From assembly GCA_964543795.1 (NCBI GenBank), contig CAZIZN010000001.1:62001-126000 (forward strand): a stretch of DNA of 64,000 nucleotides, given 5' to 3'. Below, piece after piece: positions 54,521-63,552 of the stretch. The position numbers were made by a program, and so were the translations under genes. Source of the DNA: JACKIC01 sp964543795 (GTDB taxonomy: Bacteria; Planctomycetota; UBA1135; UBA2386). Within the stretch, counting starts at the first letter, position 1. Each line of letters starts with the position of its first letter. The notes beneath the pieces are model-generated. The model was not told where the DNA came from. It worked only from the letters and a program-made list of their open reading frames with translations, and searched no databases.

Positions 54521-56728
54521 ATGAACCCCACGCCCCCGTCCCTGTTCCTCCGTGTCTTCGCCGCCCCGCTGTTCGCGCTCGCCGCGACCGCCCAGGAGGG
54601 CGTGCCCGCGCCGCCGGGCCTCGTGCCCGAGCAGATGTGGCCAGCGCCCACCGCCGAGGACTGGCAGAAGCCCGTCCTGATCCAGTGGCAGCGCACGTGG
54701 GACGACGCGGTGCGCCTGTCGCAGGAGACCAAGAAGCCGATCCTCGTCTGCGTCAACATGGACGGCGAGATCGCCAGCGAGCACTACGCCGGCATCCGCT
54801 ACCGCGACCCCGAGATCGCCAGGCTGTTCGAGCCCTACGTCTGCGTGATCGCTTCGGTCTACCGCCACAACCCGCGCGACTACGACGAACAGGGCCGCCG
54901 CATCCCGTGCCCGCGGCTGGGCTGCGTCACCTGCGGCGAGCACATGGCCCTCGAACCGCTGGTCTACGAGAAGTTCCTCGACGGCAAGCGCATCTCGCCG
55001 CGCCACATCATGGTCGAGCTCGACGGCAGCGAGACCTACGACGTCTTCTACACGTGGGACGTCGTGTCGGTGCTGAACACCCTGCGCGACGGCATCGCGA
55101 ACCGCACGATCCAGGCGCTGCCGGTCGTCAAGGGCGACCGTTCGCTGCTCGAGAAGATCGCCAGCGCCGACAGCCAGGACCGCAGCGAGGTCGAGCAGGC
55201 GTTCGCCGCCGCAGCGGCCGAGCAGAAGCGGGCCATGCTCGAGGCCGCGCTCGCGCTCGGTGAGAAGGCGCCGATCGAACTGCTGCGCCAGGCCCTCTAC
55301 GGCCTCGATCCCGAGCTCGCCACCAAGGCCCGCCAGGGTCTGCTCGCGGCGAAGGATCCGGGCACCGTCGACCTGCTCGTCGACACGCTGCAGACGCCCG
55401 TGGCGCAGGCCGAACGCAGCCAACTCGTCGAAGCACTGCAGCGGTTCGCCGCCGACAACGCCAAGGCCCGCATCGTCGCCACCGCACACCGCGGTCTGCA
55501 GGGCAGCCAGACCGTACTCGACACCGGTCGGTGGCAGAGTTCGCTCGCGGGCGCGAGCTACGCCGCGGCCGTGACCGGCTACGACGCGGCGGCGAAGGCC
55601 GCGGCGAGCGAACGCAAGCTCGCAAGCGAGCCGACCGACCCCGAAGCGCTGCTCGACCTCGCCGAAGCGAGCCTCGTGCAGGCGCTCGAGACGACCGCGG
55701 GCGCGGGCCCCGGCGCCCGCCGCCAGGCGGAACGGCAGCAGCAGGCGCTGCTCAGCGACTGCGAGCGGCTGCTGCAGCGCGCCACGGAACGCGGCGCCGC
55801 GAGCTGGCGCGCCCCGGCGATCCGCGCCGTGTGGCTCGCCGCGAGCGGCAAACGCGAGGCTGCCTACGCCGACGCGATCACCGCAGCACCCGCGTTGCCG
55901 CCCGAGGCACCCGGCAGGCTGGCGATGGAGCTGCTGGCGCTGTTCGCCGAAGCGCGCCAGGAGGCGATCGTCGCCGCGGCGCGCAAGAAGGAGGACTGGC
56001 CCGGCCAGTGGATGACCGACGTGCACGCGACCTACACCGTGCTCGGCAAGCACCCGCTCGGCACCGATCGGCACGTCGCCGACCACTACGACTTCCTCGC
56101 CTTCTTCGGCGCGCCCGACACCGACGCGGTGCTCGACCGAGGCCTCGCGCGCTTCCCGGTCTCCGCGCTGCTGCACGAGCGGCTGCGGGCTCGCATCCTC
56201 AAGAACAGCCCGGCCGCGGCCCTGGAACAGGAGTACGCCCGGCGCCTGGCCGCGCCGGACTGCCCACCGGCCATGCAGTGGTTCGCCGGCTATGCGGCGC
56301 TCGTCGCGGCCGAACAGCACCGGCGACGCAGCGACGCCGAGGCGGCGATCGCGTCGTACCGCCGCGGCATCGACCATTACACGAAGTACCGCGAGGCGAC
56401 GGGCCTGGGCGACGGCGAGCACTTCCTCGCCATGGCGCACGGCGGCATCGCGCGCGTGGTGCTGACCCGCGGCGACCTCGACGCCTGCTTCGCGGAGCTG
56501 CAGAAGATGTTCGCGATCGCGCCCGCCGCCGCCGCCGCCGTCGATGGCCTCAGCGTCACCGGCATGCAGACCGCGGAGATGCTGCGGGGGCGCGCCCTCG
56601 ACGCGCAGCGCACCGACCTGCTGGAGTCCCTCGCCGCGGCGCTGAAGGCGCTGCCGCCCGAGGCCTTCGAGCTGCCCGACTACGAGCGTGCGTCCCGCGG
56701 CCAGGGTGGCGGCCGTCGCCGCCGCTGA
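54521..56728 (+). CDS. Secreted thioredoxin-domain/TPR-like protein
   Basis: The 735-residue product has a signal peptide (LFLRVFAAPLFALAATAQ). Residues about 35-190 resemble a thioredoxin fold of the DUF255/SoxW kind: WDDAVRLSQETKKPILVCVN, and a CVTC pair within GCVTCGEHMALEP. The remaining 500 residues are helical with Ala-rich repeats suggestive of TPR or HEAT modules. It ends with a Gly/Arg tail. The likely site is periplasmic; function is unknown. Confidence 0.78.
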   Translation: MNPTPPSLFLRVFAAPLFALAATAQEGVPAPPGLVPEQMWPAPTAEDWQKPVLIQWQRTWDDAVRLSQETKKPILVCVNMDGEIASEHYAGIRYRDPEIARLFEPYVCVIASVYRHNPRDYDEQGRRIPCPRLGCVTCGEHMALEPLVYEKFLDGKRISPRHIMVELDGSETYDVFYTWDVVSVLNTLRDGIANRTIQALPVVKGDRSLLEKIASADSQDRSEVEQAFAAAAAEQKRAMLEAALALGEKAPIELLRQALYGLDPELATKARQGLLAAKDPGTVDLLVDTLQTPVAQAERSQLVEALQRFAADNAKARIVATAHRGLQGSQTVLDTGRWQSSLAGASYAAAVTGYDAAAKAAASERKLASEPTDPEALLDLAEASLVQALETTAGAGPGARRQAERQQQALLSDCERLLQRATERGAASWRAPAIRAVWLAASGKREAAYADAITAAPALPPEAPGRLAMELLALFAEARQEAIVAAARKKEDWPGQWMTDVHATYTVLGKHPLGTDRHVADHYDFLAFFGAPDTDAVLDRGLARFPVSALLHERLRARILKNSPAAALEQEYARRLAAPDCPPAMQWFAGYAALVAAEQHRRRSDAEAAIASYRRGIDHYTKYREATGLGDGEHFLAMAHGGIARVVLTRGDLDACFAELQKMFAIAPAAAAAVDGLSVTGMQTAEMLRGRALDAQRTDLLESLAAALKALPPEAFELPDYERASRGQGGGRRRR

Positions 56729-56739
56729 GGACCGGCCGG

Positions 56740-56771
56740 ACAGCACTGCCCGGAGACAGCACTGCCCGGAG
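56740..56771. repeat. Tandem 16-bp direct repeat
   Basis: The unit acagcactgcccggag occurs at 56740-56755 and 56756-56771, with no gap. A partial copy (gactgccggag) follows at 56780-56790. It lies in the 124-base gap between convergent genes and codes for nothing. Confidence 0.75.
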
Positions 56772-56783
56772 TAGCGGAGGACT

Positions 56784-56841
56784 GCCGGAGAGCCCGAACG
56801 GTCCCCTGGCGCGCCGACGACAGGATCCCCGGCTCTCCGGC
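56784..56841. terminator. Inverted repeat between convergent genes
   Basis: Arms gccggagagcc (56784-56794) and ggctctccggc (56831-56841) are perfectly complementary with a 36-base loop. The position, between the stops of two convergent genes, suggests a bidirectional terminator, though the loop is long and no T-run is present. Confidence 0.4.
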
Positions 56842-56852
56842 CGTGCTGCCGT

Positions 56853-57665
56853 TCAGGCGTCGCGCAGCATCGCGTCGAGCGAGCGGCGCACGGGCCACGG
56901 CGAGCGCAGCGAGACATCCCGCGGCCGCAGGGGATCCTGGCATTCGATCGGCACCAGGCGAGCCCCGTCGAAACCGTGCAGGGCGCAGAAGCGCTGGCCG
57001 AGGCTCCAACGCGAACAGCGCTCGGGACCGGCGAGGTGCAGCAGCGACGGCGCGCGTTCGGCGAGCGCGACTTCCGCGAGCGCTTCGGCCGCGTCGCGGG
57101 CATGCAGGGGCGTGCGGTACTCGTTCGTGTAGAGCTCGACGCGGCGTGCGGCGGCAAACGCCGCGCGCAGCATCGCGGTCGCACCGCGACCGCGCTCGTC
57201 GGGACCGAACAGGAGCGGCAGGCGCACGACGCATCCACCGGCGGCCAGGACCGCAGTCTCCCCGGCGGCCTTGCTGTGGCCGTAGGCCGAGAGCGGCGAC
57301 GGCGACGCACCGGCGTCGTAGGGAGCGGCCCGGCCATCGAACACGAGATCGGTCGAGACGTGCACGAGGCGCGGTCCGAAGCGGGCCGCCCACTGCGCGG
57401 GCAGCCGGTGGTTGACCCGTTCGGCGCGCTGCGGGTCGCGCTCGCAATCGGCCAGCCGGGACAGCGCGGCGAGGTTGAGCACGCGATCGGGCGCCAGGGC
57501 CTCGACGACGGCGTCGATCATGCCGGGTGTCGCGAGGTCGACGGCCGCATCGCCGGCGCTGCGCGAGGTGGTCAGGACCTCGGCGCCGCGCGCGCGCAGG
57601 GCCGCGATCGCGAAGCCGCCGAGGAATCCCGCGGCGCCGGTGACGAGGATGCGTGGCGCGGCCAT
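56853..57665 (-). CDS. NAD(P)-dependent sugar reductase/epimerase (RmlD-like)
   Basis: The 270-residue Rossmann protein starts ILVTGAAGFLGGFAIAALRA and has NLAALSRLADCERDP, VHVSTDLVFDGRAAPYDA and SAYGHSKAAGE (the YxxxK catalytic pair). That set fits the RmlD-type dTDP-4-dehydrorhamnose reductase subfamily of extended SDRs. Without rmlABC nearby, exact substrate is uncertain; the alternative is a general nucleoside-sugar epimerase. It is divergent from the lipid kinase gene with 8 bases between starts. Confidence 0.87.
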   Translation of the reverse strand: MAAPRILVTGAAGFLGGFAIAALRARGAEVLTTSRSAGDAAVDLATPGMIDAVVEALAPDRVLNLAALSRLADCERDPQRAERVNHRLPAQWAARFGPRLVHVSTDLVFDGRAAPYDAGASPSPLSAYGHSKAAGETAVLAAGGCVVRLPLLFGPDERGRGATAMLRAAFAAARRVELYTNEYRTPLHARDAAEALAEVALAERAPSLLHLAGPERCSRWSLGQRFCALHGFDGARLVPIECQDPLRPRDVSLRSPWPVRRSLDAMLRDA

Positions 57666-57673
57666 CGCGCGCT

Positions 57674-58588
57674 ATGTTGCCCGCCGCCGCCTTGAACGAA
57701 AGCCTCCAGTCGCCCCCCCGCCGCGTCCTCGTGATCGCCAACCCGATCGCCGGCGGCGGCCGCGGGCGCGAGGCCGCCCAGCGGCTCGCGGCCGCCCTGC
57801 ACACCCTCGGGATCAAGACCGAGGTCTACTTCACATCCTCGGCTGGCGACGCCAGCGCCCGCGCGGCCGCAGCCGGCAGCGAACCGTGGCATGCGCTGGT
57901 CGCCGCCGGCGGCGACGGCACGGTGAACGAGGTCCTCGGCGGCATGCCCGATCCGAGCCGCCCGCTCGGTGTCCTGCCCGTGGGCACGGCGAACGTGCTG
58001 GCGCTCGAGCTGCGGCTGCCGACCGATCCACACGCGGTCGCCGACGTCGTCGCCACGGGCCGCGTGCGGCGACTGGCGATCGGCACGGCCAACGATCGCC
58101 GCTTCCTCCTCTTCTGCGGCGTCGGCATCGACGGCGCCGTGGTCCGCCGACTTGCCGCGGTCCGCACGGGCACGCTCGGCAAGCACAAGTGGCTCGGGCC
58201 GATCCTGCACACGGTGCGCCACTGGCCTTCGTTCACGCTTCGGGCGACGTTCGCGGACGGCAGCGTGCGCGAAGGGCTCTCCACCGTGCTCGTCACGCGC
58301 GTGCGCAACTACGGCGGCGTCGTCAGCCTGCCGCGCGAGATCGACGTCGACAGCGGCGCGCTCTACGCGCTGTGTTTCCGGGCCAGGAGCCGCCGGGCCT
58401 GGATCTGGCTGGGCCTTCGTGGCCTCGCCCGCCGCATGCGCCCCGGACCGCAGCTCGAACTCGTCCCGACGACGGGCCTCACCATCGAAGGCGACGCGCC
58501 GTTCCAGATCGACGGCGACTTCGGCGGCGAGGGCCGCGTGAGCATCGGGCTCCTGCCGATGGCCGCCCAGGTGCTGGCGCCTGCGTGA
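57674..58588 (+). CDS. Diacylglycerol/lipid kinase family protein
   Basis: The 304-residue protein starts at ATG 57674 and has the DAGK catalytic core: VLVIANPIAGGGRG, then VAAGGDGTVNEVLGGM (the GGDGT nucleotide loop) and LGVLPVGTANVLALEL. The C-terminal half carries GVGIDGAVVRR and PFQIDGDFGG, as in YegS/DgkB enzymes. It phosphorylates diacylglycerol or a related lipid at the membrane. A longer start at 57653 would overlap the divergent gene. Confidence 0.92.
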   Translation: MLPAAALNESLQSPPRRVLVIANPIAGGGRGREAAQRLAAALHTLGIKTEVYFTSSAGDASARAAAAGSEPWHALVAAGGDGTVNEVLGGMPDPSRPLGVLPVGTANVLALELRLPTDPHAVADVVATGRVRRLAIGTANDRRFLLFCGVGIDGAVVRRLAAVRTGTLGKHKWLGPILHTVRHWPSFTLRATFADGSVREGLSTVLVTRVRNYGGVVSLPREIDVDSGALYALCFRARSRRAWIWLGLRGLARRMRPGPQLELVPTTGLTIEGDAPFQIDGDFGGEGRVSIGLLPMAAQVLAPA

Positions 58589-58660
58589 GCGTCGCGTCGC
58601 GCCAGAATTGCGTGCCGAGTACGGTGCGCTTCGGACGGGCGGATGAGAAGCTGGCCGCGC

Positions 58661-59971
58661 TCAGTTCGTCATGCCGCAGACCGACGATGTCCGGTTCGAG
58701 ACGACGAGCCCCAGCGCATTGGCGACAGGGTCGATCGCGGCGACCTGCTGTTCGAGCGGCAGACCGATGAGGCCGAGTGCGAGCGGCAGATCCATGCGCC
58801 AGAAGTGTCGCCCCGCGGCGTCGGCGAGCACGAAGGTCGTGGCCAGCGGTGCGACCTCGACGACGCAGCCCGGTGCGCCCTGGCCCGACAGATCGAACGG
58901 CGTCGCCAACGGCGTGAGGCCGATCACGCGCAAGAGCGGCGCGTTGGCGGGCACGGTCGTGAGATCGACCCAGAACTGCGAGCCGAGCACCGGCAGTTCG
59001 GTGTGCGCGGTCGAACCGGCGGGCAAGAGCACGGGACGCGTGCCGAGCCTGGGGCCGCAACCACCTGGTCGCTCGACGACCGTCGCCGGGGCGACGGGCA
59101 ACGGCGGCGTCAGCGTGACGTCCAACACGTAGTTGCCGGACACGTAGTCGCTGACCGCGACGTAGTAGGTGCCCGGCGCGGTGATCTGGAACACGAGCAG
59201 CGAATAGAGGCCCGGGCCGGAGTCGTCGTCGAAGGCAATGCGGGCCAGCGATGCGTCGACGAGGTGCAGCACGGTGTCGGCGGCCATCGGCGCCGCGCCG
59301 CCGCCGGTCGACATCGTCAGCGTGCCCGGTGTCGGGATCTGCAGCTGGAAGAAGTCGTAGTCCGCCCCAACCACGGCGTAGCCGGAACCGCCGGCCCCCG
59401 AGGCGAGGAAGCCGGTGTTGCGCGAGTTCACCAACGAGTTGGTCGCGAGCCCGCCCAGCTGGCGCGGGTCGTTGGGCTCCGCGCGCTCGACCACGGGCGT
59501 CAGCGGCCCGCCGCCGAGCGGCACGTAGGTGCCGGGCGGCGCGGCGACGATGTCGATGGTGTACGACCCCGTGCCGCCCGGCGTGAACGACGCGCTCGAC
59601 CTGACCCGCAGGTAGAGGTCGCCCGCCGGCAGGTTGCCGACCACGAGCCGCGACAGCCAGTTCGTCGACCCGCTGGCGTCGTCGTTGAAGGCCAGCTGGG
59701 TCGTGCCGTCGGCGGCGAACAGCGTCAGATCGCTGTCGGCCAGCGACGCGACGGCTCCGGGGTTGATCCAGCAGCGCAGGTCGCCGGGCGCTGTCAGCGT
59801 GATGCGCCAGTAGTCGGCATCGCCGACGACCGCGATCGCGCCATCGCCCTGCATGCCGCTCGCGATCACCGTTGCCGACGGCGCGCTGTCGTTCGGCTCG
59901 ACTTCGGGGACCCCCTGGGCAGCCAGCACGGCGCAGAGCCACGGCGCGAACGCGGGAAGGACCTTGTGCAT
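58661..59971 (-). CDS. Secreted PPC-domain protein with PGC-type C-terminus
   Basis: The 436-residue product begins at ATG 59971 with HKVLPAFAPWLCAVLAAQG, a signal peptide. Two bacterial pre-peptidase C-terminal (PPC) domains follow. The first starts EVEPNDSAPSATVI and includes DADYWRITLTAPG; the second includes AEPNDPRQLGG and a YDFFQLQI core with GTYYVAVSD. The final 120 residues carry GGCGPRLG, then GAPGCVVEV and LGLVVSN, aligning with the C-terminal module of the genes at 710 and 19965. No peptidase is fused. Confidence 0.85.
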   Translation of the reverse strand: MHKVLPAFAPWLCAVLAAQGVPEVEPNDSAPSATVIASGMQGDGAIAVVGDADYWRITLTAPGDLRCWINPGAVASLADSDLTLFAADGTTQLAFNDDASGSTNWLSRLVVGNLPAGDLYLRVRSSASFTPGGTGSYTIDIVAAPPGTYVPLGGGPLTPVVERAEPNDPRQLGGLATNSLVNSRNTGFLASGAGGSGYAVVGADYDFFQLQIPTPGTLTMSTGGGAAPMAADTVLHLVDASLARIAFDDDSGPGLYSLLVFQITAPGTYYVAVSDYVSGNYVLDVTLTPPLPVAPATVVERPGGCGPRLGTRPVLLPAGSTAHTELPVLGSQFWVDLTTVPANAPLLRVIGLTPLATPFDLSGQGAPGCVVEVAPLATTFVLADAAGRHFWRMDLPLALGLIGLPLEQQVAAIDPVANALGLVVSNRTSSVCGMTN

Positions 59972-60151
59972 GAACGGTGCCGGCGGGCGGATCGGAGAGA
60001 GGCGGACGGGGACACTACCTCGCCGACCGGGGCCGTCCAGCCCCGCGGCCCCAGCGGCGCATCGGGCCCGGCGCATCGACCCGACCCGGCGGGCCTCGAC
60101 ACCAGCGCCCGGCATTGCGTGCCCGCCGTGCGCCCGTGCTAGCATCCGCGC

Positions 60152-60991
60152 ATGGAGTCCCCTCCGACGACGCGCGAAGTCAGCATCGGCGCGGTCCGCT
60201 TCGGCGCCGGCAATCCGTTCGCCCTGATCGCCGGCCCCTGCGTGATCGAGAGCCGCGACCACTGCCTGCGCCACGCCCATGCGCTGCGACGGATCGCCGA
60301 CGCGAACGGCGTCCCGCTCGTCTTCAAGAGCAGCTTCGACAAGGCCAACCGCACGTCCGGTCGCTCCTTCCGCGGGCTCGGCATGGACGCTGGCCTCGCG
60401 ATCCTCGCCGAAGTGAAGCGGGAACTCGGGCTGCCCGTGCTCACCGACGTGCACGAGCAGAGCCACTGCGCGCCCTGCGCCGAAGTCGTCGACTGCCTGC
60501 AGATCCCGGCGTTCCTGTGCCGCCAGACCGATCTGCTGCTCGCGGCGGCAGCGACCGGCCGCACGGTGAACGTCAAGAAGGGCCAGTTCCTGGCGCCCGA
60601 GGACGTCGGCAACGTGCTGGCCAAGATCCTCGAGTCGGGCAACCGCAACGCCCTGATCACCGAGCGCGGCGCCTGCTTCGGCTACCGCACCCTCGTCGTC
60701 GACTTCGCGGGCTTCCCGACGATGCGCGCCTTCGGCCAGCCGCTGGTCTTCGACGCGACGCACGCAGTGCAGCGGCCCGGTGGCGCCGGCACGTCGACCG
60801 CAGGGGACCGCACGAAGGTGCCCTACCTCGCGCGCGCGGCGGTCGCCTGCGGCGTCGACGGACTCTTCCTCGAGGTGCACGAGGATCCCGAGAACGCGCC
60901 CAGCGACGGACCGAACATGCTGCACCTCTCCGAACTCGGCCCACTGCTCGCGCAACTGCGCGGCATCGAGCGCACGCTGCGCGGGGCATGA
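60152..60991 (+). CDS. kdsA: 3-deoxy-8-phosphooctulonate (KDO-8-P) synthase
   Basis: The 279-residue aldolase condenses PEP with arabinose-5-phosphate in KDO synthesis for LPS. Motifs include LIAGPCVIES, FKSSFDKANRTS, VLTDVHE, LQIPAFLCRQTD, NVKKGQFLAPED and FDATHAVQRPGG. Cysteine at residue 30 in the AGPC motif marks the metal-dependent class (asparagine in metal-independent enzymes). Its TGA overlaps the ATG of the kinase gene (ATGA), so the two are likely co-translated. Confidence 0.95.
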   Translation: MESPPTTREVSIGAVRFGAGNPFALIAGPCVIESRDHCLRHAHALRRIADANGVPLVFKSSFDKANRTSGRSFRGLGMDAGLAILAEVKRELGLPVLTDVHEQSHCAPCAEVVDCLQIPAFLCRQTDLLLAAAATGRTVNVKKGQFLAPEDVGNVLAKILESGNRNALITERGACFGYRTLVVDFAGFPTMRAFGQPLVFDATHAVQRPGGAGTSTAGDRTKVPYLARAAVACGVDGLFLEVHEDPENAPSDGPNMLHLSELGPLLAQLRGIERTLRGA

Positions 60992-62859
60992 GCCGCAGCG
61001 ACGGCGGGCCCGACGACGCGGACGCCCTCTGGGGCGTGCGACAGGACTTCTACACGTTCTCGCCCGAGAGCCTGCGCGCGACGCTGCCGCAGTTCGAGAT
61101 CGTGCGCGAGGTAGGCAAGGGCTCGATGGGCATCGTCTACGAGGCCCGGGTGCGGGCCTCCGGCGAGCGCGTCGCGCTCAAGGTGCTGCCGCCCAGCCTG
61201 ACGCTCAGCGAACGCGCGCTGGCCCGCTTCCTGCGCGAGGGCCGCATCATGGCGCGCGTCCGCCACCCGGACATCGTCGCCTTCCACGACCAGGGTCACG
61301 CCGGGCGCCTGCACTGGTTCGCGATGGAGTTCGTCGACGGCACGACGCTGCAGGAACGGCTGCAGGTCGGCCCGCTGCCGGTGCGTCAGGCGTGCGCCAT
61401 CGCCGCACGGGTCGCGCGCGCGCTGCACTTCGCCCACGACCGCGGCGTCGTGCACCGCGACCTCAAACCGGGCAACCTCATGCTGCGCGCCGACGACGGC
61501 GGCGCGGACGAAACGGCGCCCCGCGTTGCGATCACCGACTTCGGACTCGCGCGCGAGACCGGCACCGGCTCGATGACCGAGAGCGGCGCGATCGTCGGCA
61601 CGCCGATGTACATGGCGCCCGAGCTGGTGCTCGGTGGCAGCACGCACGCCAGCACGCTCGCCGACGTGTACAGCCTCGGCGCCACGCTCTACGCGCTGGT
61701 GACCGGCCAGCCGCCGTTCGACGGCCCCACCGCCCAGAGCGTGCTCAAGGCCGTTCTCGAGCAGGATCCACCGTCGCCGCGGCAACTGCGCGCCGACCTG
61801 CCCCCGGCCGTCGAGGCGATCGTCGGCAAGGCGATGGAACGCGATCCGACGCGCCGCTACGGCTCGGCGCTCGAGATGGCCGAGGATCTCGAGCGCCATC
61901 TGCGCGGCGAGACCGTGACCGCGCGGCTGCCCGGCGTCTGGCGCCGAGCGGCGCGATTCGCGCGCCAGCACCCCCAGACCGTCGCGACGGTCTCGCTCGT
62001 GCTGATCTCCGCCTTCGGCGCCATCGCCTACGTGCAGGAGCGGCGGCGCAGCGCGTTCGAACAGGGCCTCGCCGAGGCCGAGCGGCTGCTGGCCACGGCG
62101 GCCACCAGCCGCGACGAGCAGGATCGTCCGCGCCCGCCCGCCGAGCGCCGCGACCTGCTGCTGGCCGCCGTCGCCGCCGCCTCGTCGGCGATCGTCCGCG
62201 ACGGCGACCAGCCGCTGGCGTGGTTCGTGCGCGCCAAGGCGCACCACCGCCTGCGCCAGTTCGACGAGGCCGTGCACGACCTCGACGCCGCCGAACGGCG
62301 GCTGGGCGCGCCGACGCCCGAGGTCCTGCACTTCCGCATCGACGCGCTGCGCCAGCGCGGCGACCGCGCCTCGCTGCGTCGGCTGCAGCAGGACCTGACG
62401 ACGCTGCTCGAACTGGATCCGGGCACGCACACGCGGACGCTCGTCGCCGAGCACCTGCTGGATCTCGCCGAAGCCGCCAGCGGCCCCGAGCGCAGCGAGG
62501 TGATGGCCGCTGCCGAGGGCGTCCTCGCCTTCGCCGATCCCGACGACCCGCGCGTCGCCGTCGATCGTGCCCGCATCCTCGAACTCGCCGGCGACGCGGC
62601 CGGAGCGCTCGCGGCGATGCGCACCGCCCGCGCGCGACACGAGGGCGATCTCTACGTGCACATGCAGGCCGGTGCGATGTTCCAGCGCCACGGCCTGGTC
62701 GCGGAGAGCGCGCGCGAGCACGAGACGGCGCGGCTCCTGCAGCCCGGCGGCGACGCGCCGCCGCCGCCGCCGGTCGACTTCGACGGCCTGGGCAAGTTCC
62801 TCGGCGACGTGGACCGGCTGCTGCAGGCGCTCGAAGGCGGCCCGCCGAAGAAGGAGTGA
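60988..62859 (+). CDS. Membrane Ser/Thr protein kinase with TPR-like region
   Basis: The 623-residue product has a Hanks-type kinase domain at about 36-300 with VGKGSMGIVYEARV, an ALKVLPPS lysine, VHRDLKPGN at about residue 155 and DFGLARE at 184-190, then GTPMYMAPE. A single membrane helix is at about 331-350 (TVATVSLVLISAFGAIAYV). The C-terminal 270 residues are helical and TPR-like, so likely outside. It overlaps kdsA by 4 bases and the gluconokinase gene by 4 (GTGA). Its role in envelope control is an inference from context. Confidence 0.92.
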   Translation: MSRSDGGPDDADALWGVRQDFYTFSPESLRATLPQFEIVREVGKGSMGIVYEARVRASGERVALKVLPPSLTLSERALARFLREGRIMARVRHPDIVAFHDQGHAGRLHWFAMEFVDGTTLQERLQVGPLPVRQACAIAARVARALHFAHDRGVVHRDLKPGNLMLRADDGGADETAPRVAITDFGLARETGTGSMTESGAIVGTPMYMAPELVLGGSTHASTLADVYSLGATLYALVTGQPPFDGPTAQSVLKAVLEQDPPSPRQLRADLPPAVEAIVGKAMERDPTRRYGSALEMAEDLERHLRGETVTARLPGVWRRAARFARQHPQTVATVSLVLISAFGAIAYVQERRRSAFEQGLAEAERLLATAATSRDEQDRPRPPAERRDLLLAAVAAASSAIVRDGDQPLAWFVRAKAHHRLRQFDEAVHDLDAAERRLGAPTPEVLHFRIDALRQRGDRASLRRLQQDLTTLLELDPGTHTRTLVAEHLLDLAEAASGPERSEVMAAAEGVLAFADPDDPRVAVDRARILELAGDAAGALAAMRTARARHEGDLYVHMQAGAMFQRHGLVAESAREHETARLLQPGGDAPPPPPVDFDGLGKFLGDVDRLLQALEGGPPKKE

Positions 62860-63362
62860 AGGTGCCGCGCACGCCGCTCGTGGTGCTGATGGGCGTCGCC
62901 GGCAGCGGCAAGACGACGGTGGGCCGCGCGCTCGCCGCGCGGCTGGGCCTCGACTTCGTCGATGCCGACGACCTGCACCCGGCCGCGAACAAGGCCCGCA
63001 TGCGCGCGGGCACGCCGCTGACGGACGCGGAACGCTGGCCGTGGCTCGACGCGGTGCACTCCGTCCTGCGCGCGGCCGCTGCCGCCGGCACCGGCGCCGT
63101 CGTCGCCTGCTCGGCGCTGCGCGCGGCCTACCGCGACCGACTGGCCCACGAACTGCCCGAGCTGCGTTTCGTGCACCTCACCGCGGACCGCGACGTGCTC
63201 GCCGCGCGATTGGCGGCGCGGCGGGGCCACTTCTTCGGCCCCGCGCTGCTCGACAGCCAGCTCGAGACCCTCGAACCGCTGCCCGCAGGGCCGACGTTCG
63301 ACTCGTCCCGCCCGCTGCCCGAGCTCCTCGAGCGCATCGCCGAGCTGCTGGCCGGCGACTGA
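62856..63362 (+). CDS. Gluconokinase
   Basis: The 168-residue P-loop kinase starts at GTG 62856 (62862 is an in-frame alternative) and has VLMGVAGSGKTTVGRAL with the loop at 13-20, DFVDADDLHPAANKARM, GTPLTDAERWPWLD and VACSALRAAYRDRL, the GntK signature. It phosphorylates gluconate to 6-phosphogluconate. The start overlaps the kinase stop (GTGA), so it is probably translated in tandem with it. Confidence 0.92.
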   Translation: MKVPRTPLVVLMGVAGSGKTTVGRALAARLGLDFVDADDLHPAANKARMRAGTPLTDAERWPWLDAVHSVLRAAAAAGTGAVVACSALRAAYRDRLAHELPELRFVHLTADRDVLAARLAARRGHFFGPALLDSQLETLEPLPAGPTFDSSRPLPELLERIAELLAGD

Positions 63363-63436
63363 ATCTTCACGTCCGCTTCGCGGTGCACCGCCGCTGTGTC
63401 GGCATCGTGCGCAGTGCGCACCCTGCCCCCACACCG

Positions 63437-63541
63437 ATGCCCACCGCCACCCCGGACACCATCCTGCTGCTCGCCGCCGGTCTCCTGCTGCTGGCTCTGC
63501 CGTGGTTGCGCCGCCGCGGCAGCCGCTGGCTCTGGAACTGA
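63437..63541 (+). CDS. Small PEP-CTERM-like membrane peptide (34 aa)
   Basis: A short frame at ATG 63437 encodes PTATPDTILLLAAGLLLLAL followed by PWLRRRGSRWLWN. It is a single membrane helix with a short Pro/Thr lead and a basic C-terminus, resembling an isolated sorting-signal helix. The frame is open far upstream but only this part looks protein-like. It lies between the gluconokinase gene and the convergent DUF993 gene. It may be a real small protein or chance. Confidence 0.35.
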   Translation: MPTATPDTILLLAAGLLLLALPWLRRRGSRWLWN

Positions 63542-63552
63542 GCGGGCGCCGG

